The position numbers and the translations under genes were made by a program. The notes below the pieces were generated by a model. The model was not told where the DNA came from. It saw only the letters and a list, made by a program, of their open reading frames with translations, and ran no database searches. Below are positions 33,984-46,100 of a DNA stretch of 64,000 nucleotides, in pieces. Numbering within the stretch: the first letter of the stretch is position 1; every line of letters begins with the position of its first letter. The stretch comes from Amoeboaphelidium protococcarum (taxonomy: Eukaryota > Aphelidiomycota > Aphelidea). The stretch lies in the NCBI GenBank assembly GCA_023515745.1, contig JALECJ010000056.1, forward strand, positions 620,001 through 684,000, written 5' to 3'.

Positions 33984-34427
33984 TCAAGTGTCAATTATCA
34001 GAGTCACTGGTCCATCATTAAGAATTTGAACATCCATCATTGCGCCAAATTTGCCAGTCTACACTCTATCTGGGAGATGATTCCGCAACTTTTAAACAAC
34101 ATGATTGTATAACTGCTCTGAATCTGAAGCCTTCATCGCGTCATGGAAATCTGGTTTATTCCCTTTCAGTTTGCCGTACAGCGTGAATTGACTCACTATC
34201 AATAGACCGAGATTTAAAGACTTGACCGATTCGGACCATGATTTACCAGTATCTGCATTGTCCCATAATCTGACATTTAACAATTTATTTACCATCTTAT
34301 CTGCCTGATCCATTGTGTCCGTAGTGGAAATGCCCAACAATACGCACAGTCCGCGATCAATCTATCCCACCGTCTCTCCATCCACCAGAACGCTGGCACT
34401 TTTCACGCGTTACAACACCGCTCTCAT
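33984..34427 (-). CDS. DTD1: D-aminoacyl-tRNA deacylase
   Basis: ATG 34427 to TGA 33984-33986, 147 aa, one exon; family length about 150. It hydrolyses D-amino acids mischarged onto tRNA. Landmarks: MRAVLQRVKSASVLVDGETVGQI, RGLCVLLGIS, the active-site motif SQFTLYGKLKGNKPDF, and near the C-terminus the NDGPVT variant of the usual NxGPVT cross-subunit motif. Confidence 0.95.
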
Positions 34428-34781
34428 AAATATTCTTAATCAAACAATTTGTTTGTGTTTTATGTAATGTCAATAAGACTGCGATAATAAAGAATCTTTG
34501 GTACATAAAAAAGTTCCGCAAATGAAGAAAGGAGTGTGCATTGATCTTTTAGATATCACATCTTATAAGCTTTAATAGCGCGGAAATAGTTAGCAAAAAA
34601 ATGAGGCACGAATGTTATTGAACTATAAATAATACAAAATTGAGTTTACTAGTATAATAGGCAAAGTACTTTAGTTTCATTACAGCAAGGCGGCGAATCG
34701 CATTGTTTCTCGCTGATAAAAGATTCAAAAGATTTCGATCTCTTCCTCTGCTTTATTACCTCTTTATCATTCTCGGCAAAG
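34428..34781. other. Intergenic, divergent promoter region
   Basis: AT-rich spacer between the DTD gene (minus) and the ABC1-like gene (plus). No gene seen. Confidence 0.5.
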
Positions 34782-36440
34782 ATGACGTCAATATTCAAAA
34801 GTAAATCTGCTAGACGATTGTTAACTTTTGGTGCCGTCCTTGGTGTCGGATACGTGGTGGATGACAGGCTATATGCAAAGAGTATATAGAGGAATCTGCG
34901 AACTCTGTATAATGGTGTGATGATCACTTATGAATACAAGGTGAATTTTGGTCCTAATGCAGATATTGATGCTATCCATTAGAGAGTCGCTGATAGAATT
35001 CTGCATACATGTCAGAAAAATGGTGGCTTGTATGTTAAATTTGGACAAGGTGTCTGCTCTTTCAATCACATACTCCCACCGCAGTATGCTAACACTCTGA
35101 AGCCGTTGTTTCAAGATGCACCGACTGTCCCGTTCAGCGATGTCCTATAAACGTTCCGAGAGGAATTTAAAGCTGAGCCTTTGGAGTTATTCAAAGAATT
35201 TGATCCGGTACCTATTGCCTCTGCGTCCATTGCCCAGGTGCATAAGGCTGTGTTGCCAGATGGCACTCGCGTAGCTGTTAAAGTACAGAAGCCTTATATC
35301 AGGAAGTAGCTCGATTGGGACATGTTTGTGTATGGGTAATTATTGAGAGTTTTTGAGTATGCGTTTGAATTACCCATCATGTGGACTAAAGATTATTCTG
35401 AGAAGCATCTGAGATAGGAGGTGGATTTTATTAATGAGGCCCAGAATGCTGAACGTGCATTTCGTGATATGTAGAGCAATCGCAGGCTTCGTGATGTCAC
35501 ATATGTGCCTAAAGTATTCTGGGACTATACTACATCCCGGGTGATGACTACAGAGTGGATTGATGGACTCACGCTGGTTGAACCAGATGAATTGCGCGAG
35601 AATGGCTATAATTTGGCAGAAATTATGCGAATTTTTGTTGAAATGTTCTCACATTAAATATTCTCTGCTGGCTTTGTGCATTCCGACCCTCATGCCGCCA
35701 ATGTTCTTGTGCGTAAAATCAATAAGAAGAATGGTGGAGGCCAGTAAACTTAACTGGTACTTTTGGATCATGGTTTGTATATTGAAGAAAGGGAAGAGTT
35801 TAGGCTGTAGTATGCTCGATTTTGGAAGTCTATTTTCCTCTTGGATATTGATGCAATGAAGGATATTTGTTCTAAATGGGGAATGAGTGATTTTAAGATA
35901 TTCGCTTCAGCCACCATTTAGAAGCCATTCAGTGGAAAGTAGCTGGTACATCAGGGAAGAGTGACTATATCAAGGGAAGAAATGTACAAGATGTAGACTG
36001 CATCGAAAGATCGTATTTAAAAATTTTTGGCCAACTCTGCTCAGATTCCTCTTGAACTTATATTTGTGGGCAGAAATATCAATTTGGTTAGAAGTGTGAA
36101 CAAGCTATTAGGTAGTCCTGTGAATAGAATTAACGTTATGGCTGATTACGCGGCTAGGAACTGTTCAGATTAGCGCTATGTAAACAAAGATTATAAGAAT
36201 GATGGATTTGTGGACGTTGTACGAGGATAGATTGTAGAGAATTACGATACTCTATCATTTAAGCTAAGGCTATTTGTACTCTCTATAGCGTTCAGACTGT
36301 CCAACTTGATCTTGTCGATTCGCTCATGGCTCTCTGGTAACCGTAGAATTGGATTTGAAGAGGTATTAGACTCATAGATGGCATCTCAGCTCAAGGATTA
36401 GTACGGTATCACAATTAATGCTGAAACATTTTCCGCATGA
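34782..36440 (+). CDS. ABC1/ADCK (UbiB) family atypical kinase
   Basis: ATG 34782 to TGA 36438-36440, 552 aa, one exon. A short basic N-terminus and a hydrophobic stretch ([14 protein letters not shown]) suggest mitochondrial import with an inner-membrane anchor. UbiB hallmarks in order: the inhibitory KxGQ motif in LYVKFGQG (about 83-90), the Ala-rich loop [11 protein letters not shown] in place of a Gly loop, VAVKVQKP (nucleotide-binding Lys), the catalytic loop [12 protein letters not shown] and the metal site LLDHGLY. Best fit is the ADCK1/MCP2 branch by overall look, not COQ8 (no clear SxAPxxRxxR helix). In yeast MCP2 concerns mitochondrial lipid homeostasis. TAA/TAG Gln codons are frequent. 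Confidence 0.9.
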
Positions 36441-36808
36441 TTCTTGATAGTTATAAAGTGATATGTACACTAAGCCCATTTTCAATGTCTCTATTTCTAC
36501 TGTATAATGACACCCTAGTTACTTCTTTGTGAATATCACGCAATGATATATTGTGTATTCATTCATTCATTCGGCGTTATGTAAACAAATTGTGAAACAT
36601 GCGCCACAAACGCGCGATCGTCGCTCCATTTATCGCCCGCTCTCACTCTAGTTCGCCTGGTTAAACTTTCGGAAAATTATTTCCGCTTTCTTGGATCTAT
36701 TGTTCTAGTATTGAGACTAGACATTTAGTGGCATTCACTACCTTTATCATTTAAGAGTATTAAGTATCTGGTATACTTCGGCCGAGTGGTAGATTTCTCT
36801 GATATACA
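36441..36808. other. Intergenic
   Basis: Between two plus-strand genes. It contains CG-rich promoter-like words (ACGCGCGATCGTCGC near 36609-36623; CGCCCGCTCTCACTC near 36637). No gene seen. Confidence 0.45.
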
Positions 36809-38626
36809 ATGCTTGCCTTTACTTTGATTATTGTCACTATATCTTTGGTGGAGTTGGTAGCACCGTTTGGTTCTGGTTATAACAATGGTTTTGAAGATGA
36901 TCTCGGCCTCGATGACTGGAATCCATCTGTGCCATTAAACTACACTGATAACTTTTAATTACAGCAAGACCAACATTTACATAATCAGCTAGTATTGTAA
37001 GACCAGGCAGAGAGTTGGAAGAAGTAGAAAAAGAGGAAGTAAAAGAAGGGTGGAGATAAATCCAAAGTCAAAATTGCATTTATTGGCGATCAGGGACTGG
37101 GCGATCAGTAAAGAAAAGTTTTGAAACTGATCCGAAAATGGGACGCTGATCTGATTGTACACGCTGGTGACTTTGATTATGTCGATAATCCTGCTGCATT
37201 TTAGAAGCAGCTTTAGGATGTGATGGGTACGCGGTTCCCGTATTTGTCTTGTATTGGGAATCATGATTTGTATGAGTGGGAGTGGTACAAAGATGTTCTG
37301 TAAAATCAACTGGTATAGTCTGGCTTCGATAGACATTGCAAAGGTATATATGGCGTGAAAATGGTATGTCTTTACTAGAATATTCTTATGGTATTTTCTG
37401 GCGTAGCTACTAGAGGTGGCAAGCATCCGCAGTTCATTGACAGTGTTTTCAAAGCTAATCGAGACGTTCCATGGAAGATTTGTGTTTTCCATAAGAATCA
37501 GCACAAGTACTAGACGGGAACGAAGCAGGATGAAGTTGGATATGAGGTGTATGAAGTCTGTCGGAGACATGGTGCTATAATTGCTACTGCCCATGAACAT
37601 AGCTATTCAAGAACTAAAGTTATGTCTAATTTTGTTGATGCGTCTGCTGTTGATCAGCATCATCATCATTATCATCCTTTGACCGTGATTACGGAGGACA
37701 ATGAGCAGAGTGAGGCTGAAGATGTGTCAACTGTAACTATTCGTAGAGGAGAAACGTTCGCTTTCGTGTCTGGTCTTGGTGGCAGAAGTATACGGTAGTG
37801 TCGCAAGAATATCGGTAAAGAGCACTGGTGGGCAAGCTATGGTTGTCAATAGTAGAATATTAATCACGGAGCTCTTTTGTGTGAATTTTAGACTTTTAGT
37901 CGTAAGAGCACCTTGAAAGACGCCAAGATTTAACGTCATGAGAGCTTAGATGAAGGACTTGTGGGTAAATGTCATTTTAAGACTATTGATGGTGAAGTTT
38001 ATGATTAGTTTGTCATCAATAACGATATCGCCAAGCAGCCTGGAAATGATTATCAGTCTGAGGATGATTTCATATCGTCTTTATCTGTACAATCTGGTGA
38101 ATCGTTCATAAGAAGTCGAGATGATATTCTATTTAAGAAGTCGGGATCTGGCGAGTGGAGAATTTATGAGCAGGCAATACTTAATTTCTAGTTAGATGCT
38201 CTTAAAACTAGTTTGCATTAATATCCGCCATCTGATAATGCTTAGTTAATGCTAAGATTCAAGTTTAACATGAAAGACAGTGGATATACAGGTGGCCGTC
38301 TATAAAGTGTGAATCTGTAGTTTTACGGACATGGCAGTAGTTGTAAACGTATGCATCTACATCTAAGAGCTGTATTGCCTAATCAAGACGCGTCCGTATC
38401 AAGTAGTGAATTTGTGTTATGGACTCTTGATGAAGACTCTTGTGAAAAGCATGAAGTTTGGAATTCTCCAGATTTATCAAATTTACTAAATGCGCGCAAA
38501 CCATTCGATTAAATAGTCTTGGATGTAGCTGCGATAAGCTCCATTGGCTCTGATTGTAGCGTCTTTGGCTTTGACCCTTCAAGACTGGATCTGGCTCCGT
38601 CGTTGTTTTTCTAATATTATCGTTGA
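36809..38626 (+). CDS. Secreted metallophosphatase (purple-acid-phosphatase-like)
   Basis: ATG 36809 to TGA 38624-38626, 605 aa, one exon. N-terminal signal peptide MLAFTLIIVTISLVELVAP. The calcineurin-like phosphoesterase core begins near residue 88: IAFIGDQGLGDQ (D-x-G), IVHAGDFDYVDN (G-D), CIGNHDLYEWEWY (G-N-H-D), a KICVFHKNQHKYQ block (His), and ATAHEHSYSRT (the second metal His pair). The Tyr near GDFDY matches purple acid phosphatases. The C-terminal 250 residues have no recognised domain and may form a beta-rich carbohydrate-binding or wall-associated region (FKFNMKDSGYTGG ... FVLWTLDEDS). Likely exported or vacuolar hydrolysis of phosphoesters. It converges with the receptor-like kinase gene. 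Confidence 0.85.
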
Positions 38627-38809
38627 TATTTTCTTGTAATTCGCTAATAGTATGAATTTAATATGGTTATGTGGAATTTCAATTAACTCTCTCTCTTCTT
38701 TAAGAGGTAAAGTCTGACCAGACTATACCAAGTGTATTTCTATAGCTTTGAATCTTTCATTAGTTTCCGGATCACTTTGTACGAAAGGAGCTTCGATTGA
38801 CCATTACAT

Positions 38810-41593
38810 TCATTATTAGCGCTACTACACAGACCAAGGCTTAGCGCGAGTGATCAGATTGAGCATGATTATGGACAGTGCATAGACATCGGCCGCTTTC
38901 AAGATCTGAGGTGATGTCTCAGTATAACGCGATCTAAAACGAACAAATAACTCAGGAGCAGCATACGATAGGGACAATCCACGCTACCAACTAACCTAAA
39001 AAGCAGTCACCAGCAAAGCGCTATCATCAGTGATGGACGAGATACCAAGGTCCGACAAAATTGGGACCAACCAACCATTTGCGTCCGCGTCCAGTAGTAC
39101 ATTCTAAGGCTTTAGATCACAGTGAACAATATGCTAACTATGCATGTAAGCGATGGTCTGAGACAGAATAAGCAACAGTTTATGCAATTAATTTTTGGAC
39201 ATTGGATACATTTAAGCAGTAGGGCTCTATCCAAGAGCATAATCGGATAAATCACCCATCGGATAGAACTTAATCAACATCACTGCTTCATTTGTATCAC
39301 AAAAGCCATGTAGCTTCGTAATTTACGGAACATCTCTGAACTTGTACAGTAGACTAAGCTCTTGATAAAAGGCCTGCTATTCACTAGCTTGCATTTAAGT
39401 AAATGGACGAGTACTAACTTTGGCCACAATTTTGTCATTTCCAACGACCTGAACAAGTGATGGCGCAAAAGGACGCGCCATGTAAATCTTGGACATTCCA
39501 CCGGCTGCAATTTAATTCAACACTTAAAAGTCAGAGCCAAAATTAAACTTCAAGAATGCAGGGATGTAAATAGCGTAATTGGTAGGCAATGCGGTAGTTT
39601 GAGTTTGCATAGAGGTACTAGCAACAAAATTTGTCTGCTACTGTGACAAAGTATTTAGTAAGCCAGCCTTTATAACCGAAGCTGATTATCTGCGACGACG
39701 AACCAACAACAGAGCAGCCGCAATCAGCACAATAGCAATGACAATGTATGCCATAATGCTCACAATTTGAACTGCCAATTAGCCATTAGCATTCTTGTCA
39801 ACACTTCTAAGTGATTCATCCTGGGTGGTCAAAGATGGAGTAGGAGTCCCTGAATCCACGGCACTGTTAATAATTCCACAAAATACACATGATGAATACG
39901 CATTAGAGGAGTACAAACTAACAGTAGAAGAAACTTCAGCAAATGACAATGACACAGACTTAAAAGTTGACACTGCATCGGTGAGTACTTTGCTTGTAGG
40001 AGATAGAGCAGATGAGCTTCCAATGACAGAACTGTTAGTGACATATATCCGACTACTACTGTCTGGAGACACCGCCATACCATCAGTAGATGTTGTCGCC
40101 GTGATAACTTGAGTAGCAAACACCAAGGAAATACCAGTTGCTAAAATAGTACCATCGGAGGTGGTTACAGCAAATGAAGATGTAGTACTCGTGGTAGGAG
40201 TTGTCGTCGTAGTGGTGGTAGTAGTAGTCGTTGTCCGTGTAGTAGTAGTAGTAGTAGTAGTGGTAGTAGTAGTAGTAGTAGTAGTAGTTGTCGTCGTGGT
40301 ACTTGTAGTTGTGGTAGGAGTCGTACGAGTAGTCGTGGTAGAGCTAGTAGTCGTGGTTGTGGTAGTCTTCCTTGTAGCCGTAGTCACCATTGGCTGATAC
40401 GCTCTTGGCAATGTTCTATCTATAAAAAAGAAAGCATTCTTATTGCCAAACTACGTATAATCGACTGGAATATTTATATATCCAAATCCATCAATAGCAA
40501 TTCCAGTCGCTGTATTGTTATACTACGAAGAAAAAGACACCATTTGAGCTGGGCCCTGAACTAGAGTAGTTGGGTCAATCTATGCGTAGTAACCTTCTCG
40601 GTACACGGAGTCAGACAAAGTATCATAAACATTTTTCCATCCTGACACCCACACCGTACCAGCGTAGAAATCCACATCGATAGCCTCAAGAGCATCGTCC
40701 TAAGCAGAACCGAAAAGCATACTTTGAGCACCTCTTACACCATTCAAATTAAAGGAGGTAACCCAGTGATCTAAACCGCCATAGGCCGACTTGCCGTCTA
40801 CAGAAGCACCGATAAAACCTGCAGCAAACACCTTATCTCGAGCCAAGCTAAAAGCAAGAGCATTAAATCCAGAAATGACACTCTAGACACTTTCCACTAC
40901 TAGCTGTCCGTTGCTTGAAGAATATACTCCAAAGTAAGCATACAAGCCCTCTACAATACCACCGACATATATATAGCCATTACCATTTGAGGACGCAATT
41001 ACGGATCTGAACTCATAAGAACTAGGGGAAGACTTTTAAATAGTCCATATATGAGTACCATCAGGCCTATACTTGGAAATAAATCCCTAAGATTAGGTTG
41101 AAACCACATCGTTCACACTGTTAACTTTACCATAAGTATAGCCAGCCACGTACACAAACTAGTTATAAGAATCCACAAAGACAGACTTGGGGACATCAAG
41201 AAACTAAGAGCCAAAAATTACAGTCCAAATCACCGTGCCGGTAGAGTTCAACTTCACCAGGGATATATCGCCATTGGCTTTCAGCGACTAACCGTTAAAA
41301 GCATTCGTGCAAGGACCAACTGCGTAAATTTCTTGCGTTGCAGTGTCAATGCTGAGAGCGGCTAAAATATTACCAGTGCCTTGACCAAAGGTTGTAAGAT
41401 TATATTTAACAGTAGAGGGAGAGAAGCGCTGCAGAGCGTAAAGACCATTGTAAGAGCCTGATATCCAGACATATCCATCAGAGCTCAACTTCACGCCAGT
41501 AACAATGGAAAGCACACCAAAAGCCTTTACGTATATACTACATAGCGCTGGATGAAAAAGAGCAAATGCAACAATTAGCCAAAAGCTTATCAT
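38810..41593 (-). CDS. Receptor-like kinase: propeller ectodomain, Thr-rich stalk, TM, kinase
   Basis: ATG 41593 to TGA 38810-38812, 927 aa in one frame. Signal peptide MISFWLIVAFALFHPALCS. Residues about 20-390 contain SBBP-type beta-propeller repeats (for example DISLVKLNSTGTVIWTVIFGS, GFISKYRPDGTHIWT). A mucin-like Thr run lies at about 400-455 (40220-40400), then a Ser/Thr-rich stalk, the TM segment IVSIMAYIVIAIVLIAAALLLVRRR near 610-634, and a cytoplasmic kinase from about 690: IAAGGMSKIYMA, IVAKVS (Lys), HCDLKPQNVLLD, LSDLGIS (DLG instead of DFG), SYAAPEL. The C-lobe seems cut short after KPWSV. An unseen intron around 38760-38830 could extend it towards 38580. The shape is that of a plant-like receptor kinase; its ligand is unknown. 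Confidence 0.75.
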
Positions 41594-42284
41594 GAAGATT
41601 GGGCACTATTTATTTAAACAAAATGTATCAAGACAATATGCAGTATGCTATGAGAAGACGTGGTAGAGAGGGAGGGAGGGAGAGACGAAAGCAGCGAGGC
41701 TCGTACGATAATCTAGCTATGCAATATATATTCAGGCTTAAAATAGCACCCAATCACTGAATCGTAGGAGACCAACGGGTCAGTGCCTCTGTGGAAAGCA
41801 GTTGGCCGTAGTTTCCTAAAAGGAGGAATGCCCATCTACAGCACTGTGCATAATCCATCGATCAAGCATTGTATACGTTTCAACTGTATTTTTACCTTGA
41901 TCAAGAAGCAAGACGTAACATACCAAACATCACAGGTTTTATGTGAGTGGTCGGTGAAAACGATCGGCACACTGAACTGCCGCAGCAGAATAGGAAGTGA
42001 AAATAGCAGCATTACTAAAGAGTGTTATAGATAGTTTTATTTATTTTCATAAAAACTCTGAGTTATAAAGTGCGCCATCAATTCATTCATCCATCCAATA
42101 CGTGATGATGCATGCCGTAACTAGGACATATCACCAATCAGATCCGACACGAGTCCACGACATTTTCACGCGCGGATTGTTCAGGTCCTCAATGCATCAT
42201 ACTTTTTATCCTTTTTTGACGTACATTATTATATATCCCTTATAAATCACGCACAGTAGTTTAAACTCATATATAATATTACCT
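41594..42284. other. Intergenic, divergent promoter region
   Basis: Upstream of the receptor-like kinase (minus) and a secreted protein gene (plus). A purine-rich GGGAGGGAGGGAGAG run lies at about 41671-41686. An open frame at about 41783-42061 has no ATG near its start and no recognisable product; not called. Confidence 0.5.
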
Positions 42285-43043
42285 ATGAATTGTCAATTAT
42301 TAGCGCTGATTTGCTGTTTGATCACAGTCTTCTCCGTTGACGCGGTAGAGCCCACAGCGATGAACGGTTGGTTTGGCTCAATGCCGTGCGAATAGGCCGT
42401 AGCTCACGTCTGCTCCTAAGTGGATAATGCAATAATATCTGATAATGTTGGTGAGGCCGCGTATAGATTCTAGTCCTTGAAGAAGTAGAAAAAAACATAC
42501 GGTATACTGAGTGCATTAGATATGAGCTTGGCGCTGTAGCAGGTGTGCGGCTTTGCCAAGGGGGACCGCCCTCTTTCTGTGGCGCACATTTGCTAGATTG
42601 CTCCCGTTGTCGTCTAGGTGGCTCCACACGTACGGAATGCGATACGCTCTCATAGCTAGTAGCGCAAATTGGGGAAATATCTTGATGGTCGCGGTATTAG
42701 CTAGTTAGATTTGAAAGAAATGCCTAATCCTAAGAAAGATATGGTAGGGTACAACTAATGGTTGGAGCTGAAAGGACATCGGCCTCTTCAATCTCTACCG
42801 GATAATAGCCAAGTAAAGCAGTTGAGAGCGTGTGAACGCTTCAAATTTGCGGGCTTGTCTTTAGCTGGCATAGCATCTACCACGGCAGTTAATTAACATT
42901 TTTAGGGGAGAGAATTGAATATGTTTTAAAGATGCGTTCTATATGCAACACCCACGGTAGTTGGCAGTGGGTTAGTGAAAGGCATAGCTCAGGATCTATT
43001 TCGCCACAAAGCAGCTAAAACTGAAATATGGAATGATGACTGA
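42285..43043 (+). CDS. Secreted hypothetical protein
   Basis: ATG 42285 to TGA 43041-43043, 252 aa, one exon, many TAG codons read as Gln. N-terminal signal peptide MNCQLLALICCLITVFSVDA. The mature part is basic, with several Cys and segments such as GWFGSMPCE, LALQQVCGFAKGDRP and YLDGRGISQLDLKEMP. No family recognised. It could be an extracellular or effector-type protein. Its stop lies about 60 bp from the stop of the convergent kinase fusion gene. Confidence 0.55.
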
Positions 43044-43101
43044 AAAATTTGAGAGATAAATTTCAAATTTATTAAAACCTTATGCTATTTCATTTAAATA
43101 A

Positions 43102-46100
43102 TCAGAACTGATCAAAAGCGTTACCATAATCATCATTTTCTCTAGATTGGCCAACGTCATCTGCCACTTTCTTACTATCTTCCTAATCGCGGTTACATGC
43201 GGTGTCCAAGCCTGCTTGATCATATTCATCGCCGCGTACATTCTTTTGTCCACTTTTCCATGGTATGAAATTTCTAGTATCAGCAGCATGTGTGAATCTT
43301 GGAATGAAGGGCGGAGCAATTTCTCGCCGTCTAAGCTATTCCCAGTTTATAGACTAGAACCATTTATGATTTTTGATCTCTTCAATGCCATTGACACCGA
43401 GCCGTTTGCTAGGATTCTTTGTTAATAGAAGTCTAATCAAATCTTTGGCATCAGGATCCATCGACCACGGGAATTCAACTTGTCCGTACAGGATCTTTCT
43501 ATACACATCTTTCACATTGAGGTCATGAAATGGAGTCTAACCAACGAGCATCTCAAATATCAGGATACCAAGAGAGTAGAAATCGACAGCGAATGAATAT
43601 CCAAGTCCTCTCCTGCCCAGTTCAGCATTTATGATAATCTCAGGAGCCATATACTGCGGAGTGCCACAAAAGGTGAACGTTCGTTTGCGCAAATACTTGG
43701 CAAAGCCAAAATCTGTAAACTTTATATGTCCCATAGCATCAATCAGAATATTCTCTGGTTTTATATCACGATAAATAATCTAGTTACTGTGCAAATGTTC
43801 CAGAAATAAGACAACTTCCGCAGCATAAAATCGCGCAGTATCCACATTGAAGCATTTGCGAAGAGTCAACTGAGTGAACAATTCACCTCCAATCACATAC
43901 TCCATTAAAATGTACAGATTATGCCCATCTTGCATCGAGCCGACAAAAGACACCACGTACTGTGAATTCAAGTCTGAGAGTATATTACGCTCAGTAATGA
44001 CATGCTTCACCTCGTTGAGTTTAAATATCTGACTCTTACTCAAGACTTTCATGGCATAGTAGCGATCAGACTCGATGTGCCGCACCAAATACACCTTGCC
44101 GAAAGACCCTCTGCCGATGAATTAGACTTTTTCAAATTACGATAGCTTGGGATTCCTCATCTTAAATGACAGCTTAGGAGACACAATCTTGATAAACTTT
44201 TTAATGAATGGAACAATGTGCGCAGAAGCCGTGATCAGTGACGACATATGACTTGATCCTCTCATCACCTGCAAATCTTTGAGGTACACTTTATCAGTCT
44301 GCTACTCCACCATACTGACAAATTAATGGGCACACGTAAGCTCATCTTCTGAGCCAAGGTACAGACCGAACGGGACTTCCATATTACCAAAGAGTGACTA
44401 GACATTTTTACAAGTTAACGCGCCCCACAACGGCTAGGAGATGGTGATGGATGAGCTGTCAGAGATTTGACACAATGAACCGAGCGGACTATTAGTATTA
44501 GAATTCTAAGTGGATGCAGCAGCAGAATTTAAGGCGCTATTGAATGTGGTGAGTAACTTAACAGAAGCTGAACTTCTCATAGTGTTAAACCAGTGCTTCT
44601 ACTCATCGACCGTGTACAGCTTGATCATATTGTGAGTTTTCACCATTCCAGAATCTGCAGTATTGAGTGATAGATAATCAATCAGCGGGGAGATGAAAAG
44701 ATAGCCATTCACAGGTTCTCTATATCGCCAGTTCGAATAGTTAATACAGGCAGATGCACCAAAGCCGTGACCACCAATAAGCAGTGGAATGTCAGGATTA
44801 TTAAATTTCAGGTGACACACAAACAGCCGAATATCGCCCAGAATCACATCTGTGCTATGAACTATAGATGAATTATCAATCCCTCGAAGTTCCACGGCGT
44901 ACACAGCTACTGGCAGTTTACATGATAGGAGCCAAGGGAGAATAAGCTTGAAATCCATTTGAAATAGAATCACGTTAGCTTACACTCGATCATCAGATTG
45001 TTATGGCATAAATACGCGATACCGAATATTAAATCCATCATTGGCCACTAAGAATGAACTCTTGCCACAATCAAGCTTCAGATCATTATAAGTTCGCGTG
45101 ACCAGATCATAATCGAACAGCACGGGATGCTTAAATGGTGCTGGACCACTCTCATCATCCCGTGGACTCTTCTCTCCAGCCTACAACTTCCTAGTGGGCA
45201 CATCTCTAGATGCAGTAGCCTCTATCCACTCTCCCAACGTGGTGGATATCTGCAAAATCACGTCAATGTGTGATGCTTTAGGGATAATGTTCACGGTGGA
45301 GCGAACGGAAGATCTCTTGGGGAAATTAACAATCTTGTCAGGCACTATGATTTCTTCACATTCACCAACCCAGAAGCCAAACTGGGTATCAATCTTTTCA
45401 AACAACTTTTTAGGATTTACAGCGTTACAGGCTTTGGCAATATTAGATGACGCCAAATCCATAAAAGTGCTTTCAACTCTTGCATCATCGTGGTGTATAA
45501 TCTCATCCTGTGATGAATACCGTTGCAATAAGTTATTGAACGAAGACACAGTTGAAGAGTTCTAATTCATACTGGACCTTCGTGATGACTTTAAACTGTC
45601 CAGGCTCTTGAAATTGATACTATCGCCAGCCATATAACCAAAGTGAGGTGAGATAAATATGGCTGCATCAACTGGCTCCCTCTACCTCCAGCCGAGATAA
45701 TTAAGCACAAGACCACCTTAGAAGTAATGTCCACACAAGAATACAGGGAGACCGTCAAAGTTGACCTTTAAATACTAAATGAAGACTTTGATATCCACAA
45801 ATACTTAATCTTTGGTAGGAGAATATCCTTTCAATCCACCAGATTGACCAAAGCCTCTTAATTCAAGCACGAATGAAATAATGTTATAACTTTTGCTGAC
45901 TTCACTTGCAATATAATCATAATGTTAGCCATTAGCTGCAATCATGACTAGTATGGCCTTCTGATCATCTAAACCGTCACTTTAATACTATCTGTAGGAT
46001 AACTTAACACCATCAGTACTGGCAATAAACTCAGATTTAGGCTTCGCTACAGCCTGAAACTTCTTCATGGCATTCTACAATCGCATAGACCGCGGGATAT

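Noticed and set aside
36770-36800. tRNA-like segment GGCCGAGTGGTAGA
   Set aside because: It looks like a D-arm only; no acceptor stem, anticodon arm or T-arm could be built around it.
40161-40397. Plus-strand open frame made almost only of Val
   Set aside because: It is the antisense of the Thr-rich stalk repeat of the receptor-like kinase; no protein features of its own.
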